Source: Novosphingobium sp. B1 (GTDB lineage Bacteria > Pseudomonadota > Alphaproteobacteria > Sphingomonadales > Sphingomonadaceae). Taken from it: 64,000 nt of DNA. Location of the stretch: the NCBI RefSeq assembly GCF_900176395.1, contig NZ_FWXL01000002.1:186001-250000 (forward strand), read 5' to 3'. Shown piece by piece: positions 19,208 to 27,961 of the stretch (within the stretch, counting starts at the first letter, position 1; every line of letters starts with the position of its first letter). The notes beneath the pieces are model-generated. The model was not told the origin of the DNA and ran no database searches. It was given only the letters and a program-made list of their open reading frames with translations. The position numbers were made by a program, and so were the translations under genes.

Positions 19208-20574
19208 AACAGCGCGCCGACGTCAGCCAGGGTATCGAGCGCAAGGATGGCGTCGGCAAGGCGGTCAGCCGCCTCGGCCATGACCGGCACCGCCGCCCGT
19301 CCGACGCAATCGACGAACTTCGCCCGCTGCGCTGCTGCGGAGAGGGGGCGCGACGGGCAGCCCAGCGCGTTCTCCAGACATGCTTCACAGGTTTCGCCAT
19401 TGGTCAGCACGATCCTGATCGCGCCGCCGACGCCGGGTTGCCATGTCGACCGAGGTTCGACGTGGGCCTTGACGCGGGTGGCCATGGCCAGAACCTCGGG
19501 ATCGGCGAGGCTGGCAGCGTCGAAATCGTCAAGCCGCACCGCGCCGCGGACGAGGGCCAGCGCGATGGTGAACGGGATCGAGAACTTGGCGTCGATGGCC
19601 GTCTCGGGTGCCTGCTTGCGCGCCAGCGGTTCGACCAGCATCGACTGGATGCCATCGACGGTCACTTCGAGGTGGGCGATGTCGGGCGGCGCAATGCCGT
19701 GCCGCGCATAAAGATCCAGCGCCATTTCGATGAATGGGTGCGTGCCACGGCAGGAAGGCCAGGGCTTGAAGGTCAATTCACTGCCCCAGTAGTGCGTGCC
19801 GAGGCGATCGGTCAGATCGGCAGGGTCGAACTGCCCGCCGGCATAAAGTGCGAAGAAGGCGGACTTGCCCTCCAGCGGCTCTTCGAAACCGTCCACCCCT
19901 TCGCGCGCGAGCAACGCGGAGGTCAGCGCGGCTTGGGCGGGAAAGGCCTCCCGCACCGCGCGCAAGGTGGTGCGGCGACTGTGCTTGATTTCGCCCGGCA
20001 TCGTTACCTGGCACAAGGTCAGCGAGAGGGCATCCTTGGTCTGCTGAGGGGACAGGCCCAGCAGATTGGCCGCACCCGCCACTGCGCCGAAAGCGGCAAC
20101 GATCGGCGGGGGATACCATCCGCCCTGCTCCATCGGCTGGCGTAGCGAAAGCGCAATCCGGCAGGCCACATCGCCGCCCACTGCAAGCGCGGTAAGGAAG
20201 CGGCGTCCATCGACTGGGCCTTGCGACTGGGCCAGCGCCAGCAGCACCGGGACGAGCGAGGCATTGGGGTGGGCAGGCGCGCGATCGAAGGCGTCCTCAT
20301 AATCCACGGCATGGGCAAGCGCGCCGTTGGCCAGTGCGGCGCCGAAGGGCTGGACAGTGTGGTGCGTGCCGATGATCGTGCATGGACCTGCCCCATTGGC
20401 GCGGGCAAGCGCGATGAACGGCGCGGCCTCGGGCGCAAGACCGCTTGCCGCGTAGATCACGCCGATCGCATCGAGCGCGGCGTTGCGCGCACCGTCACGG
20501 GCAGGATCGGGCAGGCCTTCCCAGCGGGCCATGGCGATGTGGCGGCAGAGCAGGTCGCTGAGAGTATCGATCAT
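19192..20574 (-). CDS. MmgE/PrpD-family protein
   Basis: This protein has 460 residues, normal for the family that includes 2-methylcitrate dehydratase (PrpD) and cis-aconitate decarboxylase. Family members dehydrate or decarboxylate tricarboxylate-like substrates. Visible family segments are ALANGALAHAVDYEDAFD, PNASLVPVLLALA, KDALSLTLCQ and KPWPSCRGTHPFIEMAL. It is cytoplasmic, with no signal peptide. The ATG overlaps the tannase stop codon (ATGA), making it the last gene of operon A. Without prpB/prpC neighbours a propionate role is unlikely. It probably acts on an acid derived from the ester cleaved by the preceding gene, but the substrate is unknown. Confidence 0.88.
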   Translation of the reverse strand: MIDTLSDLLCRHIAMARWEGLPDPARDGARNAALDAIGVIYAASGLAPEAAPFIALARANGAGPCTIIGTHHTVQPFGAALANGALAHAVDYEDAFDRAPAHPNASLVPVLLALAQSQGPVDGRRFLTALAVGGDVACRIALSLRQPMEQGGWYPPPIVAAFGAVAGAANLLGLSPQQTKDALSLTLCQVTMPGEIKHSRRTTLRAVREAFPAQAALTSALLAREGVDGFEEPLEGKSAFFALYAGGQFDPADLTDRLGTHYWGSELTFKPWPSCRGTHPFIEMALDLYARHGIAPPDIAHLEVTVDGIQSMLVEPLARKQAPETAIDAKFSIPFTIALALVRGAVRLDDFDAASLADPEVLAMATRVKAHVEPRSTWQPGVGGAIRIVLTNGETCEACLENALGCPSRPLSAAAQRAKFVDCVGRAAVPVMAEAADRLADAILALDTLADVGALFQPPV

Positions 20575-22088
20575 CGTTTCAGCCGGGCAGAGGGCCATGC
20601 CAGGAGGGCGGGATCTTGGCGACAGGTCCACTCGCCGCGCTCAAGCCGGGCCGATGAGGGGAAAGCGCAGATCGGGCGGGTGAAGCTGGACTCGCCTGCG
20701 ATCTTGCGGGCCTCGATGCGCGCTGGCGCAACGCCCTGCTCGACCCAGCGGATCAGCGCCCAGAGCATGTCGTTTGCCGGGTTTTCGCTGACAGGCGCGT
20801 GGCCGGACGCGCCGAAGGTATCGACGCCGGGCCCGCCGCGACAGTGGTACATGCCGGGCACCATGAACAGGCGGACCGCTTCCGCGAGCTTCGCCAGACC
20901 CCCGTTATCGCGGGCGAGCGCGCCGTAGTATTCAAGCGTCGGCCCGGCGTTGGTCGATGGGTCCTGCCAGCCCTGATAGATGATGGCGCGGCGGTTCGCG
21001 GTCAGGAAAGGGGCTATCGCCGTGCTGTCTGCGCGAAGCTGCGGCATCACGCGATTGATCGTGGCCAGATCATCCGTGCGGCTGAATGTCAGCGCATCCC
21101 AATCGGGATCATTGTGCGCGGCATCGGCCCACATCGCCCGCAGCAGCGGCGATGGCGGGCCGGGACGGGTACGAACGGCAGGGAACAGGCCGCGATCCAA
21201 CGCCTTGCCGTGTTCATCGCGCAGCGGGGCGATCACGGCATTCAGCATGGCGAGCCTGGGCGGGGTCAGGCAGCCCTCCGACTGGCCGGGCTTGCACAGG
21301 AGCTTGGCCGTACGGAACCGGCACTGAAGGGGGTTGGTGATGATGCCGTCCACCTTGCCGTCCAGCGGATCGCAGGCGCGGGTGACGGCGCTTTCATAGA
21401 GCGACCAATCGGCGTCGCTGAGCGCGGCCGCCGGCTTGCGCTGTGCTTCCAGGGCAAACCACATCATCCGCACCGATTGCAACGGCATGTTGGGCCCCGG
21501 CGCACCGGCAATAACGCCGTCGTAATCGAGCGGATGGATCTGCATTTCCTTGAGCGCCTGGCGACCGCCGCCCGAGCAGCCGGTGAAGTAGCTGCGCTTG
21601 ACCGGCCTTGCATAGAAGCGGGCAGCCAGATCCTTGGCCGCAAGCGCCGAAAGGTGGACGGCGCGGTGCTCGTAATCGGTGCGGGCCTTGGGTGCCCGCA
21701 TCCAGTGCGTGTCGGTAATGCGGTGGCCGCTGTCTGTGGTGACAGTGGCGAAACCCTGGGCCACGCGCAGGCTCATGTCGAGGTAGTTGAACACCCCGGC
21801 ATCGCCGCCAACGCCCGCGCCGAGCAACCGGCCGTTCCACGCCATCGGCAACCACAGTTCGAAGCCGATGGTACGCTCGATCCGCCCTTCAACCCGGCAG
21901 AACGGCGCATCGACCGGAACGGACTTGTAGAATGTGGCCTTGTCGTTAGGCTTGTAGGCAGCGCCCGCGGGGATCGCCGTGGCCTTGTCGACCACTACGT
22001 CTCCGCTGGCACCGGCAAGCGCGCTGCAATCGCCGGGGCTGGCGTTGGCGACCGTGGCCGCCGCCAAAAGCGATAGCAGCGCCGCCAT
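20571..22088 (-). CDS. Tannase/feruloyl esterase-family hydrolase, exported
   Basis: This is a serine esterase of 505 residues with a short signal peptide (ending ATVANAS). The family's CS-D-HC arrangement is complete: nucleophile S172 in TGCSGGGRQ with the preceding C171, D376 in YQGWQDPSTN, and H415-C416 in GMYHCRGG; the two Cys are expected to form the disulfide that links the triad. Members cleave gallate, ferulate and related phenolic esters, and also aliphatic diesters such as MHET. The start codon shares one base with the stop of the TonB receptor (TGATG), so the receptor and esterase are coupled. It likely cleaves the ligand after outer-membrane uptake. Confidence 0.92.
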   Translation of the reverse strand: MAALLSLLAAATVANASPGDCSALAGASGDVVVDKATAIPAGAAYKPNDKATFYKSVPVDAPFCRVEGRIERTIGFELWLPMAWNGRLLGAGVGGDAGVFNYLDMSLRVAQGFATVTTDSGHRITDTHWMRAPKARTDYEHRAVHLSALAAKDLAARFYARPVKRSYFTGCSGGGRQALKEMQIHPLDYDGVIAGAPGPNMPLQSVRMMWFALEAQRKPAAALSDADWSLYESAVTRACDPLDGKVDGIITNPLQCRFRTAKLLCKPGQSEGCLTPPRLAMLNAVIAPLRDEHGKALDRGLFPAVRTRPGPPSPLLRAMWADAAHNDPDWDALTFSRTDDLATINRVMPQLRADSTAIAPFLTANRRAIIYQGWQDPSTNAGPTLEYYGALARDNGGLAKLAEAVRLFMVPGMYHCRGGPGVDTFGASGHAPVSENPANDMLWALIRWVEQGVAPARIEARKIAGESSFTRPICAFPSSARLERGEWTCRQDPALLAWPSARLKR

Positions 22089-24697
22089 CAGAACTTCACG
22101 CCTGCCGTCATCGAGAACATGCGCGGGATCGGGTTGGCCGACTGCGGATCATAGCCGCGCGTGGTATCAACGAACGGCGGGTCCTCGTTTGCCAAGTTGC
22201 GCACGTCAAAGCCGATGCGCAGGCGTTCGTTGACCTCGACGTTCAGGCCCAGATCGAAGGTATCGTAGTTGGAAACCTTCTGCATCGGCGTGACCGTGGT
22301 GTTGGTGTACGACGCGAGGTGGTTCCATGTCAGGCGGCCCGAGAAGATGCCCAGCTTCGCGCCGATGTCCGCCTGCGAACGGAACTTCTGCGGGAAGTTG
22401 ATCAGGCCGACGACGTTGGAGACCGCAGCGCCCGGCAGTGGCTGGAACAGGTACTTGGTGAAGTATGTGCCGGACACGCTCGCATCGAACTTGACCGCGC
22501 CGATGTCCCAGTTGGCATATGCGGCAAAGTCGATCCCGCGCACGCGCGAGCGGCCGAGGTTCTGGCGACGGCCATCGACGATGAACTGCACGGCATTGGC
22601 ATTGATCGGCTGGTTGATCGGCAGGCCCGAGGCGATCAGCGCGTTCACTTCGGCCTGCGTCGGGTTCAGCTTCACGAACGAGGCGTAGAGCGGATTTGTG
22701 AGGATCCCCGGCGTGCCGCGCAGCGCCTGGATCTGGTCCTTGTAGTCGATATCGAAGTACGTCAGCGACAGGCGCACCGCGCTGATCGGGCGGAACTCGG
22801 CGCCGACCGACCAGGTCGTTGCCGTCTCGGGCTTCAGACCCGGATTGCCGCCAGCAAGGCCGATGCCAGTGAGATTGCCCGAGGCGCCCGGCAGCGTATC
22901 GTAATAGAGCCCGGCCCCTCCCGCGATGGTCGAAACTTCCGTGAAGGTTGGCGCGCGGAACGAGGTGCCGTAGCTGCCGCGCAATGTGAGCGCTTCCACC
23001 GGCTTCCAGGTGAGGCCGATCTTGGGATTGGTGGTGCTGCCGAAATCGCTGTACTTTTCATAGCGGCCCGCGATCGAGAGCGAGAGCTGCTCGATCCCCG
23101 GCATGGCGTTGCCGCTGCCAACGATCGGCACGAAGAGTTCGCCGAAGACGGCCTTCACGTTGCGCGTGCCGGAATCGGCCACGCTGCGCGGCGTAGCGGC
23201 CTGCCCGGTGAGGAGATCGGTGTAGGTGTACTCCTCGCGATATTCGCCGCCCAGCGCGACGCGGACGGCGCCACCGGGAAGATCGAACAGCGATCCATCG
23301 AGCTGGACGTTGGCGACATCGAGCTTGGTCCGGCCGGTGATGACGAACAGGTTGTCGCGGATCTTCGCCAGCGTCGCCGGATTGTTCGGACCGCCGAACA
23401 CGTTGAGCGCAGTGGCCGGGTTGGTGTCGGCAAGTGCGGCGTTGAGCGCGGCGGTGTTCACGCCAAGTCGGCGATCGGCGACGTCCTCGGATTCACCGTG
23501 CGCGTAATAGGCGGTCGCCTTGAAGTCACCGACCAGCTTGGCTTCCATCCCGCCCACAACGTTCCAGGATTCACCGTGGTAAGGATTGAAATCGGGCCCC
23601 AGCGTCGGGACCATCGACCACAGCACCGTTTCCTGTGTGGTGCCCGGAACGGGGGTCACGAAGAACGGGTTGGTGTTGCGAACAGTGGCGCTGATGTTGT
23701 TGATGCCGGCGATGGTGCCGTTGCGATAGGAATAGAAACCGTCGGCAAACAGGCGCACGCTATCGCCGACGTCCTGCGAGACGGCCGCCGTCACGTTATA
23801 GCGCTTCTGTTCGGGAATCACGGTGTCGAGCGCGTTGTAGAAGCAGCGGTTGGCAGTGCCGGCGACCAGCGAACCCGCGTTAGCCGTGGTCGCACCGCCC
23901 TGCGGGATCGCGTAAGTCCTGCCACCGAGGCTGATCGTGCCGGGGTTGCAGTTCTGCACGCGCAAGTCGCGCCCACCGCGGTCGCGGTTGTCGTCCTGAT
24001 AGAAATCAAGATCATAGCCGCGCAGGTGGGTGTTATGCGTGTATTCGGCGGCAATCATCGCCGAACCGCCGTTCCACTTCCTGCCAAGGATGCCGGCAAA
24101 CTGCTTTTCGGTGTATCCGCCCTCGGCCATCCCGGCGCGGGCGCGCACTTCCACGCCATCGAAATTGCGGCGCAGGATGAAGTTGACGACGCCGGCGATG
24201 GCATCGGAGCCATAGACCGCTGAAGCGCCATCGGCGACGACCTCGACACGCTCCAGCGCGATGGCAGGAAGCACGGAAGGATCGGTGTACTGGCCCTGCG
24301 TACCCTGTGGCGGGAAGCGGCGACCATCGTAAAGCAGCAGCGTGGCGTTGGTGGAGATGCCGCGCAGGTTGATGCCGGCGCCACGTGTCGCATTGGCCGC
24401 GCCGTTCTGCGCCGAGCCGCCGTTGCGGTTGGCGCCCAATGAGACGACCTGCGGCACACGGCGCAGCAAGTCGCTGGTCGAGGTGACCGGCTGCTCGGCA
24501 ATGTCGTCGGCGCCGATGGCGATGACATTCGAGCCGACGGGCGCAATGCCGCGGATACGGCTGCCGGTGACGACGATCGACTGATCGTCAGGTGTCGTTG
24601 TGGCCGTATCCTGCGCTTCCTGCGCGTGGACAGCAGTGATGCAAGCGATTGCAGAAGAGGCTGCAAGCAGCGCCTTCAGAGCGTTCCGGTTCCCCAT
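22088..24697 (-). CDS. TonB-dependent outer-membrane receptor (operon A)
   Basis: This receptor has 869 residues. It has a signal peptide (ending ITAVHAQ), a TonB-box-like QSIVVTGSRIRG, a plug with LLLYDGRRFPPQG and RVEVVADGASAVYGSDAIAG, and a large barrel. GGGAGA lies about 8 bases before the ATG. It is the same sphingomonad subclass as the receptor at 39516 in operon B, and the two have near-identical plug organisation. It lies 60 bases after the membrane transporter gene and directly before the tannase-family esterase. The gene order suggests uptake of an ester that the esterase then cleaves. Confidence 0.93.
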   Translation of the reverse strand: MGNRNALKALLAASSAIACITAVHAQEAQDTATTTPDDQSIVVTGSRIRGIAPVGSNVIAIGADDIAEQPVTSTSDLLRRVPQVVSLGANRNGGSAQNGAANATRGAGINLRGISTNATLLLYDGRRFPPQGTQGQYTDPSVLPAIALERVEVVADGASAVYGSDAIAGVVNFILRRNFDGVEVRARAGMAEGGYTEKQFAGILGRKWNGGSAMIAAEYTHNTHLRGYDLDFYQDDNRDRGGRDLRVQNCNPGTISLGGRTYAIPQGGATTANAGSLVAGTANRCFYNALDTVIPEQKRYNVTAAVSQDVGDSVRLFADGFYSYRNGTIAGINNISATVRNTNPFFVTPVPGTTQETVLWSMVPTLGPDFNPYHGESWNVVGGMEAKLVGDFKATAYYAHGESEDVADRRLGVNTAALNAALADTNPATALNVFGGPNNPATLAKIRDNLFVITGRTKLDVANVQLDGSLFDLPGGAVRVALGGEYREEYTYTDLLTGQAATPRSVADSGTRNVKAVFGELFVPIVGSGNAMPGIEQLSLSIAGRYEKYSDFGSTTNPKIGLTWKPVEALTLRGSYGTSFRAPTFTEVSTIAGGAGLYYDTLPGASGNLTGIGLAGGNPGLKPETATTWSVGAEFRPISAVRLSLTYFDIDYKDQIQALRGTPGILTNPLYASFVKLNPTQAEVNALIASGLPINQPINANAVQFIVDGRRQNLGRSRVRGIDFAAYANWDIGAVKFDASVSGTYFTKYLFQPLPGAAVSNVVGLINFPQKFRSQADIGAKLGIFSGRLTWNHLASYTNTTVTPMQKVSNYDTFDLGLNVEVNERLRIGFDVRNLANEDPPFVDTTRGYDPQSANPIPRMFSMTAGVKF

Positions 24698-24757
24698 TTT
24701 CAGTCTCCCATTTGTATCTTCACGGCCCGGCGCGCTCTTCCGGGCAAATCATTGCAA

Positions 24758-25786
24758 TCAGGCGGATTCGCTGTGTGCCTGGCGCCTGGCTGACAGGCGC
24801 GGGGCGAGCGACAGCAGGACAATGGCGCCGACGAGGACGCCTGCGCCGATCAGTTCGGCCTCGCGCGGCATCTTCACGCCCCAGAACCAGGCGAGCAGGA
24901 CCGACCCGCCGATCCCCGCAACAAGGCTGGCCGCACGTTCCAGCGGCACGCAATAGGCGTTCTCGCGCGGGTCCAGCAGGATGATGATAGCCAGCACGGA
25001 GATCACGGTCAGCGTCGCGCCGATCCAGAACAGGTCGAGCAGCACCGGATCACTCCACACACCGATGAAGCCCCAGGCGAGTTCGCCGGACTGCCCGCCG
25101 ATGCCGCTTGCCGAAATGGCAGCGAGGATCACCACCGACATCGGCAGCGCGATCATCTTTTCCTCGACGAAATAACGCCTTACCGACGCTGGATCGCCGC
25201 TCTTCGAGATCTTGGTCATCACGAACAGGCGCAGGAAATAACCCAGCGTGTAGAGCACGACGGTGAGGATTGCGATCGGCGGCAGCTTGAGGCCGCCCCG
25301 GTCGGACAGGGTGATGAGCAGCGCGAACAGCACCATGGCCAGCGCGGTCCAGCTCCACCAGCGGACGCGGCGGCCGAACATCACATCCACCAGCGGCGCG
25401 ATGATCAGGATATCGCCGCGCATGACAAGCTGGATGAAGGGAATGCTGACGTCGGGGATGGTGAAGCTGAGCGGCACGGTGAACAGCACCAGCGAGGTGC
25501 CGAGGCCTGACAGGAACGTGTAGAACGTGGGGAATGGCAGGCGGATCGGGCCGAGCGCGATCTTGTTGGCATCACGGTGCCAGCCTGACAGCCAGATGAA
25601 GCCCCACGTCAGCACCATGTTGATGATCAGCGAGGCGGGCAGCGTTTCAAGGCCGGTCAGCGGCCGGCCAAGACCGGCGTGCGGGGTGGAGGTGACAAGC
25701 TTGGTCACGATCACGTTCGGCAAGTACGCCAGCAGGTAAAGCAGGACGTAGCCCTCGAGCGGAAAGGCGGACTGACGCGCCTTCAT
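24758..25786 (-). CDS. Polytopic membrane protein, DMT/EamA-like transporter (tentative)
   Basis: This protein has 342 residues and about ten hydrophobic segments (for example YVLLYLLAYLPNVIVTKLV, TALAMVLFALLITLSD and LTVISVLAIIILLD). The general layout fits the drug/metabolite (DMT/EamA) transporter superfamily, but no diagnostic motif is clear. The start overlaps the CapA-like gene's stop codon (ATGA), so it is the second gene of operon A. It occupies the position the TRAP permease holds in operon B and may carry the product of periplasmic hydrolysis across the inner membrane. Function and direction of transport are unknown. Confidence 0.6.
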   Translation of the reverse strand: MKARQSAFPLEGYVLLYLLAYLPNVIVTKLVTSTPHAGLGRPLTGLETLPASLIINMVLTWGFIWLSGWHRDANKIALGPIRLPFPTFYTFLSGLGTSLVLFTVPLSFTIPDVSIPFIQLVMRGDILIIAPLVDVMFGRRVRWWSWTALAMVLFALLITLSDRGGLKLPPIAILTVVLYTLGYFLRLFVMTKISKSGDPASVRRYFVEEKMIALPMSVVILAAISASGIGGQSGELAWGFIGVWSDPVLLDLFWIGATLTVISVLAIIILLDPRENAYCVPLERAASLVAGIGGSVLLAWFWGVKMPREAELIGAGVLVGAIVLLSLAPRLSARRQAHSESA

Positions 25787-26904
25787 GCCGCCTGCTCCAG
25801 TAAGACCATGCCATCGGCCAGCCGGTAGCGGCCATTGAGGCCGGCTTCCTCGGTGACGGCGGCGAGGTAATCGATGACGGCGGCATGATCCTCGCTGCCC
25901 GGCTCGGCAAGGCGGGGTACGGCATCGCGACCGATTACAAGCGGCAGCAGCCCGGCGCGCAGCACCTTGCCGCCGGCGATTTCCAGCCGCGCGATCATCG
26001 ACAGGCGCGCGGCCTTGGGGAAGTTGTAGAGGCTCTCGAAATCCGGCTCCCATTCCTCGGCAAGCGCCCGGATTTCGTTGAAGCTCTTGGAATTGGCGTG
26101 GGCTTCATCCATCGCGAGGTCGGTGGCGAAGTTGCACAGCGAGTAGAACACCGGCTTGCCACCGATCAGTTCGCACCCCTTGAGGATGTGGGCGTGGCCC
26201 CCGAAGATCGCGTCGGCTCCGGCAGAGATCGCGGCGCGGGCTACATCGCGCTGATAATCGGCGATGACCGCGCGCACGAAGTGGATGCCCCAGTGGTGCG
26301 AGACGAGCACGACGTCGGCCTCGGCCTTCGCGGCGCGGATGTCGGCCTTCATCGCAGCCAGGTCTTCGCGGTGGGGATAGGTGTGGACCCGGGCCGGCGT
26401 GCCGGGCTGATCGTGCTCGATCTGCTCGTAGACGGTGAACGCGCGCATCGGCGCACAGCCGGGGCGACGCTCGTCAGCCCAGTAGGAATGCGGCAGGATG
26501 CTGGAATAGGCGAGGAAGGCGACGCGCGTGCCATCGCCGAGCGTGCGGATCACCGGGCGGCGGGCCTCGATGATGTTGGCCCCTGCCCCGACCACGCTCA
26601 TGCCCGCACTTTCGAGGTGACGGCGCGTTTCGAAGAAAGCTTCGTGGCCCCAGTCCATTACGTGGTTGCCGGCCATCGAAATGACGTCGAAGCCGGCGCG
26701 GCCGAGCGCTGCGGCCCCTTCCGGGCGAGCGAGTACGGCATGGCGCGCCTGTGGCAAGCGCACGCCCCTTTCGGCAAAGCTGGTTTCGAGTTGGCCGAAC
26801 GTGAGGTCTGCAGCGCGCAGGAGATCGGCCGTCCCGGCAAAGCAGGCGTCGTAAGCATCGCGGTCCATCGCGAGATCGCCAGTGGCCAGCACGGTGTGAA
26901 TCAC
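25783..26904 (-). CDS. CapA/PgsA-like metallophosphatase-fold protein (operon A)
   Basis: This protein of 373 residues belongs to the family named after the poly-gamma-glutamate capsule protein CapA. It has a calcineurin-like fold with metal-ligand motifs: TGDLAMD at the N-terminus, AGNHVMDWG, SHHWG and GGHAHILKG. The GTG at 26904 is preferred because GAAGGGAGAG precedes it; an ATG at 26931 is an in-frame alternative. No signal peptide or membrane segment is seen, so it is probably cytoplasmic, and no capsule gene is nearby. It is the first gene of operon A. A homologue occupies operon B (38395-39498), which argues for a catabolic rather than capsular role. Confidence 0.85.
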   Translation of the reverse strand: MIHTVLATGDLAMDRDAYDACFAGTADLLRAADLTFGQLETSFAERGVRLPQARHAVLARPEGAAALGRAGFDVISMAGNHVMDWGHEAFFETRRHLESAGMSVVGAGANIIEARRPVIRTLGDGTRVAFLAYSSILPHSYWADERRPGCAPMRAFTVYEQIEHDQPGTPARVHTYPHREDLAAMKADIRAAKAEADVVLVSHHWGIHFVRAVIADYQRDVARAAISAGADAIFGGHAHILKGCELIGGKPVFYSLCNFATDLAMDEAHANSKSFNEIRALAEEWEPDFESLYNFPKAARLSMIARLEIAGGKVLRAGLLPLVIGRDAVPRLAEPGSEDHAAVIDYLAAVTEEAGLNGRYRLADGMVLLEQAA

Positions 26905-26955
26905 GCCTCTCCCTTCATTGTTATGCGACATTGCTTAAATGCGACCGGCGATTTA

Positions 26956-26969
26956 CGCAAGCGCTTGCA
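26956..26969. promoter_or_regulatory. LacI-type operator between operon A and divergent hydrolase
   Basis: CGCAAGCGCTTGCA contains the perfect 12-base palindrome GCAAGCGCTTGC (26957-26968), the clearest copy of the motif in the window. It is 52 bases from the CapA-like start codon and 49 from the hydrolase start, so one protein could repress both directions. Confidence 0.65.
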
Positions 26970-27017
26970 TAAGCGAATATGTTGGACAAATATGGCGTCG
27001 ACATGATGGAGGACTGC

Positions 27018-27944
27018 TTGAAAAACACGATCGCCGCCGCCCTGGCCCTGTGCATTGTTGCAACGCCGCTGGCAGCGCAGGAGCAATCCGGCATGGCCGA
27101 GGAAATGCCGCTCGGGCCGGGCACTGGACCCTGGCCTTCGATCATGGTGCAGGAGCCAAGCCTGCCCGCGCACGTGATCTACCGCCCCGCCGACCTTGCG
27201 AAGTCGCGGGCGTTGGGTGTGCTTGTGTGGGGCAATGGCGGATGCAGTGCCGATGGTGCCAGCGCGCGACAGCACCTGATCGAGATTGCCAGCCACGGCT
27301 ACGTCGTCATCGCGCCGGGCGAGATCATGAGCGGCCCGGGGGCGACGAAGAAGCGCGAACCGCGGGCGCCGGACAAGTCCGGCCAGTTGCCGCCGGTTGC
27401 GACGACAAGTGCCGACGTCAAGGCGGGCCTCGACTGGGCCCTGGCTGAGAATGCCCGCAAGGGCAGTGCGCTTCATGGCAAGATTGACACCAGGGCGCTT
27501 GCCGTTGCCGGGCACAGTTGCGGCGGCTTGCAAGCGCTCGAACTTGCGCCCGACCCACGCATTCGCACGGTGCTGGTCCACAACAGCGGCGTGTTCACAG
27601 ATGGCACCAACCCCATTCGCGGCATCACCGTGAACAAGGCCATGCTGGATAAGCTGCACACCCCTGTGCTCTATGTTCTGGGCGGGCCGGATGACATCGC
27701 CTTCCCGAACGGCACCGACGATTTCAAGCGGATCGACAAGGTTCCGGCGACGCTCGTGCAGCTGCCTGTCGGTCATGGCGGAACCTTCCGCACGGCCAAC
27801 GGCGGTGCAGTGGCGGGTATCGCTGTGGACTGGCTGGACTGGCAGCTTCGCGGCGACAAGGCGGCGGCGCGCAGTTTCACCGGCAGCAATTGCCGCCTTT
27901 GCGTGGTGCCGGGCTGGACGATCGAAAAGAAGAAGATCGACTGA
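27018..27944 (+). CDS. Exported alpha/beta hydrolase (GHSCGG type)
   Basis: This is a serine hydrolase of 308 residues. A TTG at 27018 is the likely start: a perfect GGAGG (27008-27012) lies five bases upstream and translation begins directly with a signal peptide (MKNTIAAALALCIVATPLAAQ). ATGs at 27003 or 27006 are alternatives but overlap the ribosome site. The nucleophile is S167 in AGHSCGG. A likely acid is in GGPDDIAFPNG and a likely His in PVGHGG. It is a clear paralogue of the hydrolase at 30417 in operon B, sharing VLVWGNGGC, IASHGY, AGHSCGGLQAL and LGGPDDIA. It is divergent from operon A, with a shared operator. Confidence 0.87.
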   Translation: MKNTIAAALALCIVATPLAAQEQSGMAEEMPLGPGTGPWPSIMVQEPSLPAHVIYRPADLAKSRALGVLVWGNGGCSADGASARQHLIEIASHGYVVIAPGEIMSGPGATKKREPRAPDKSGQLPPVATTSADVKAGLDWALAENARKGSALHGKIDTRALAVAGHSCGGLQALELAPDPRIRTVLVHNSGVFTDGTNPIRGITVNKAMLDKLHTPVLYVLGGPDDIAFPNGTDDFKRIDKVPATLVQLPVGHGGTFRTANGGAVAGIAVDWLDWQLRGDKAAARSFTGSNCRLCVVPGWTIEKKKID

Positions 27945-27961
27945 CACCGGACGCCAGGACG

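Noticed and set aside
19192..20574. prpD of the methylcitrate cycle
   Set aside because: There is no prpB or prpC, and the gene sits at the end of an uptake/esterase operon.
25783..26904. Capsule biosynthesis gene
   Set aside because: The CapA name comes from family membership only. There is no signal peptide, no membrane segment and no capsule gene in the window.
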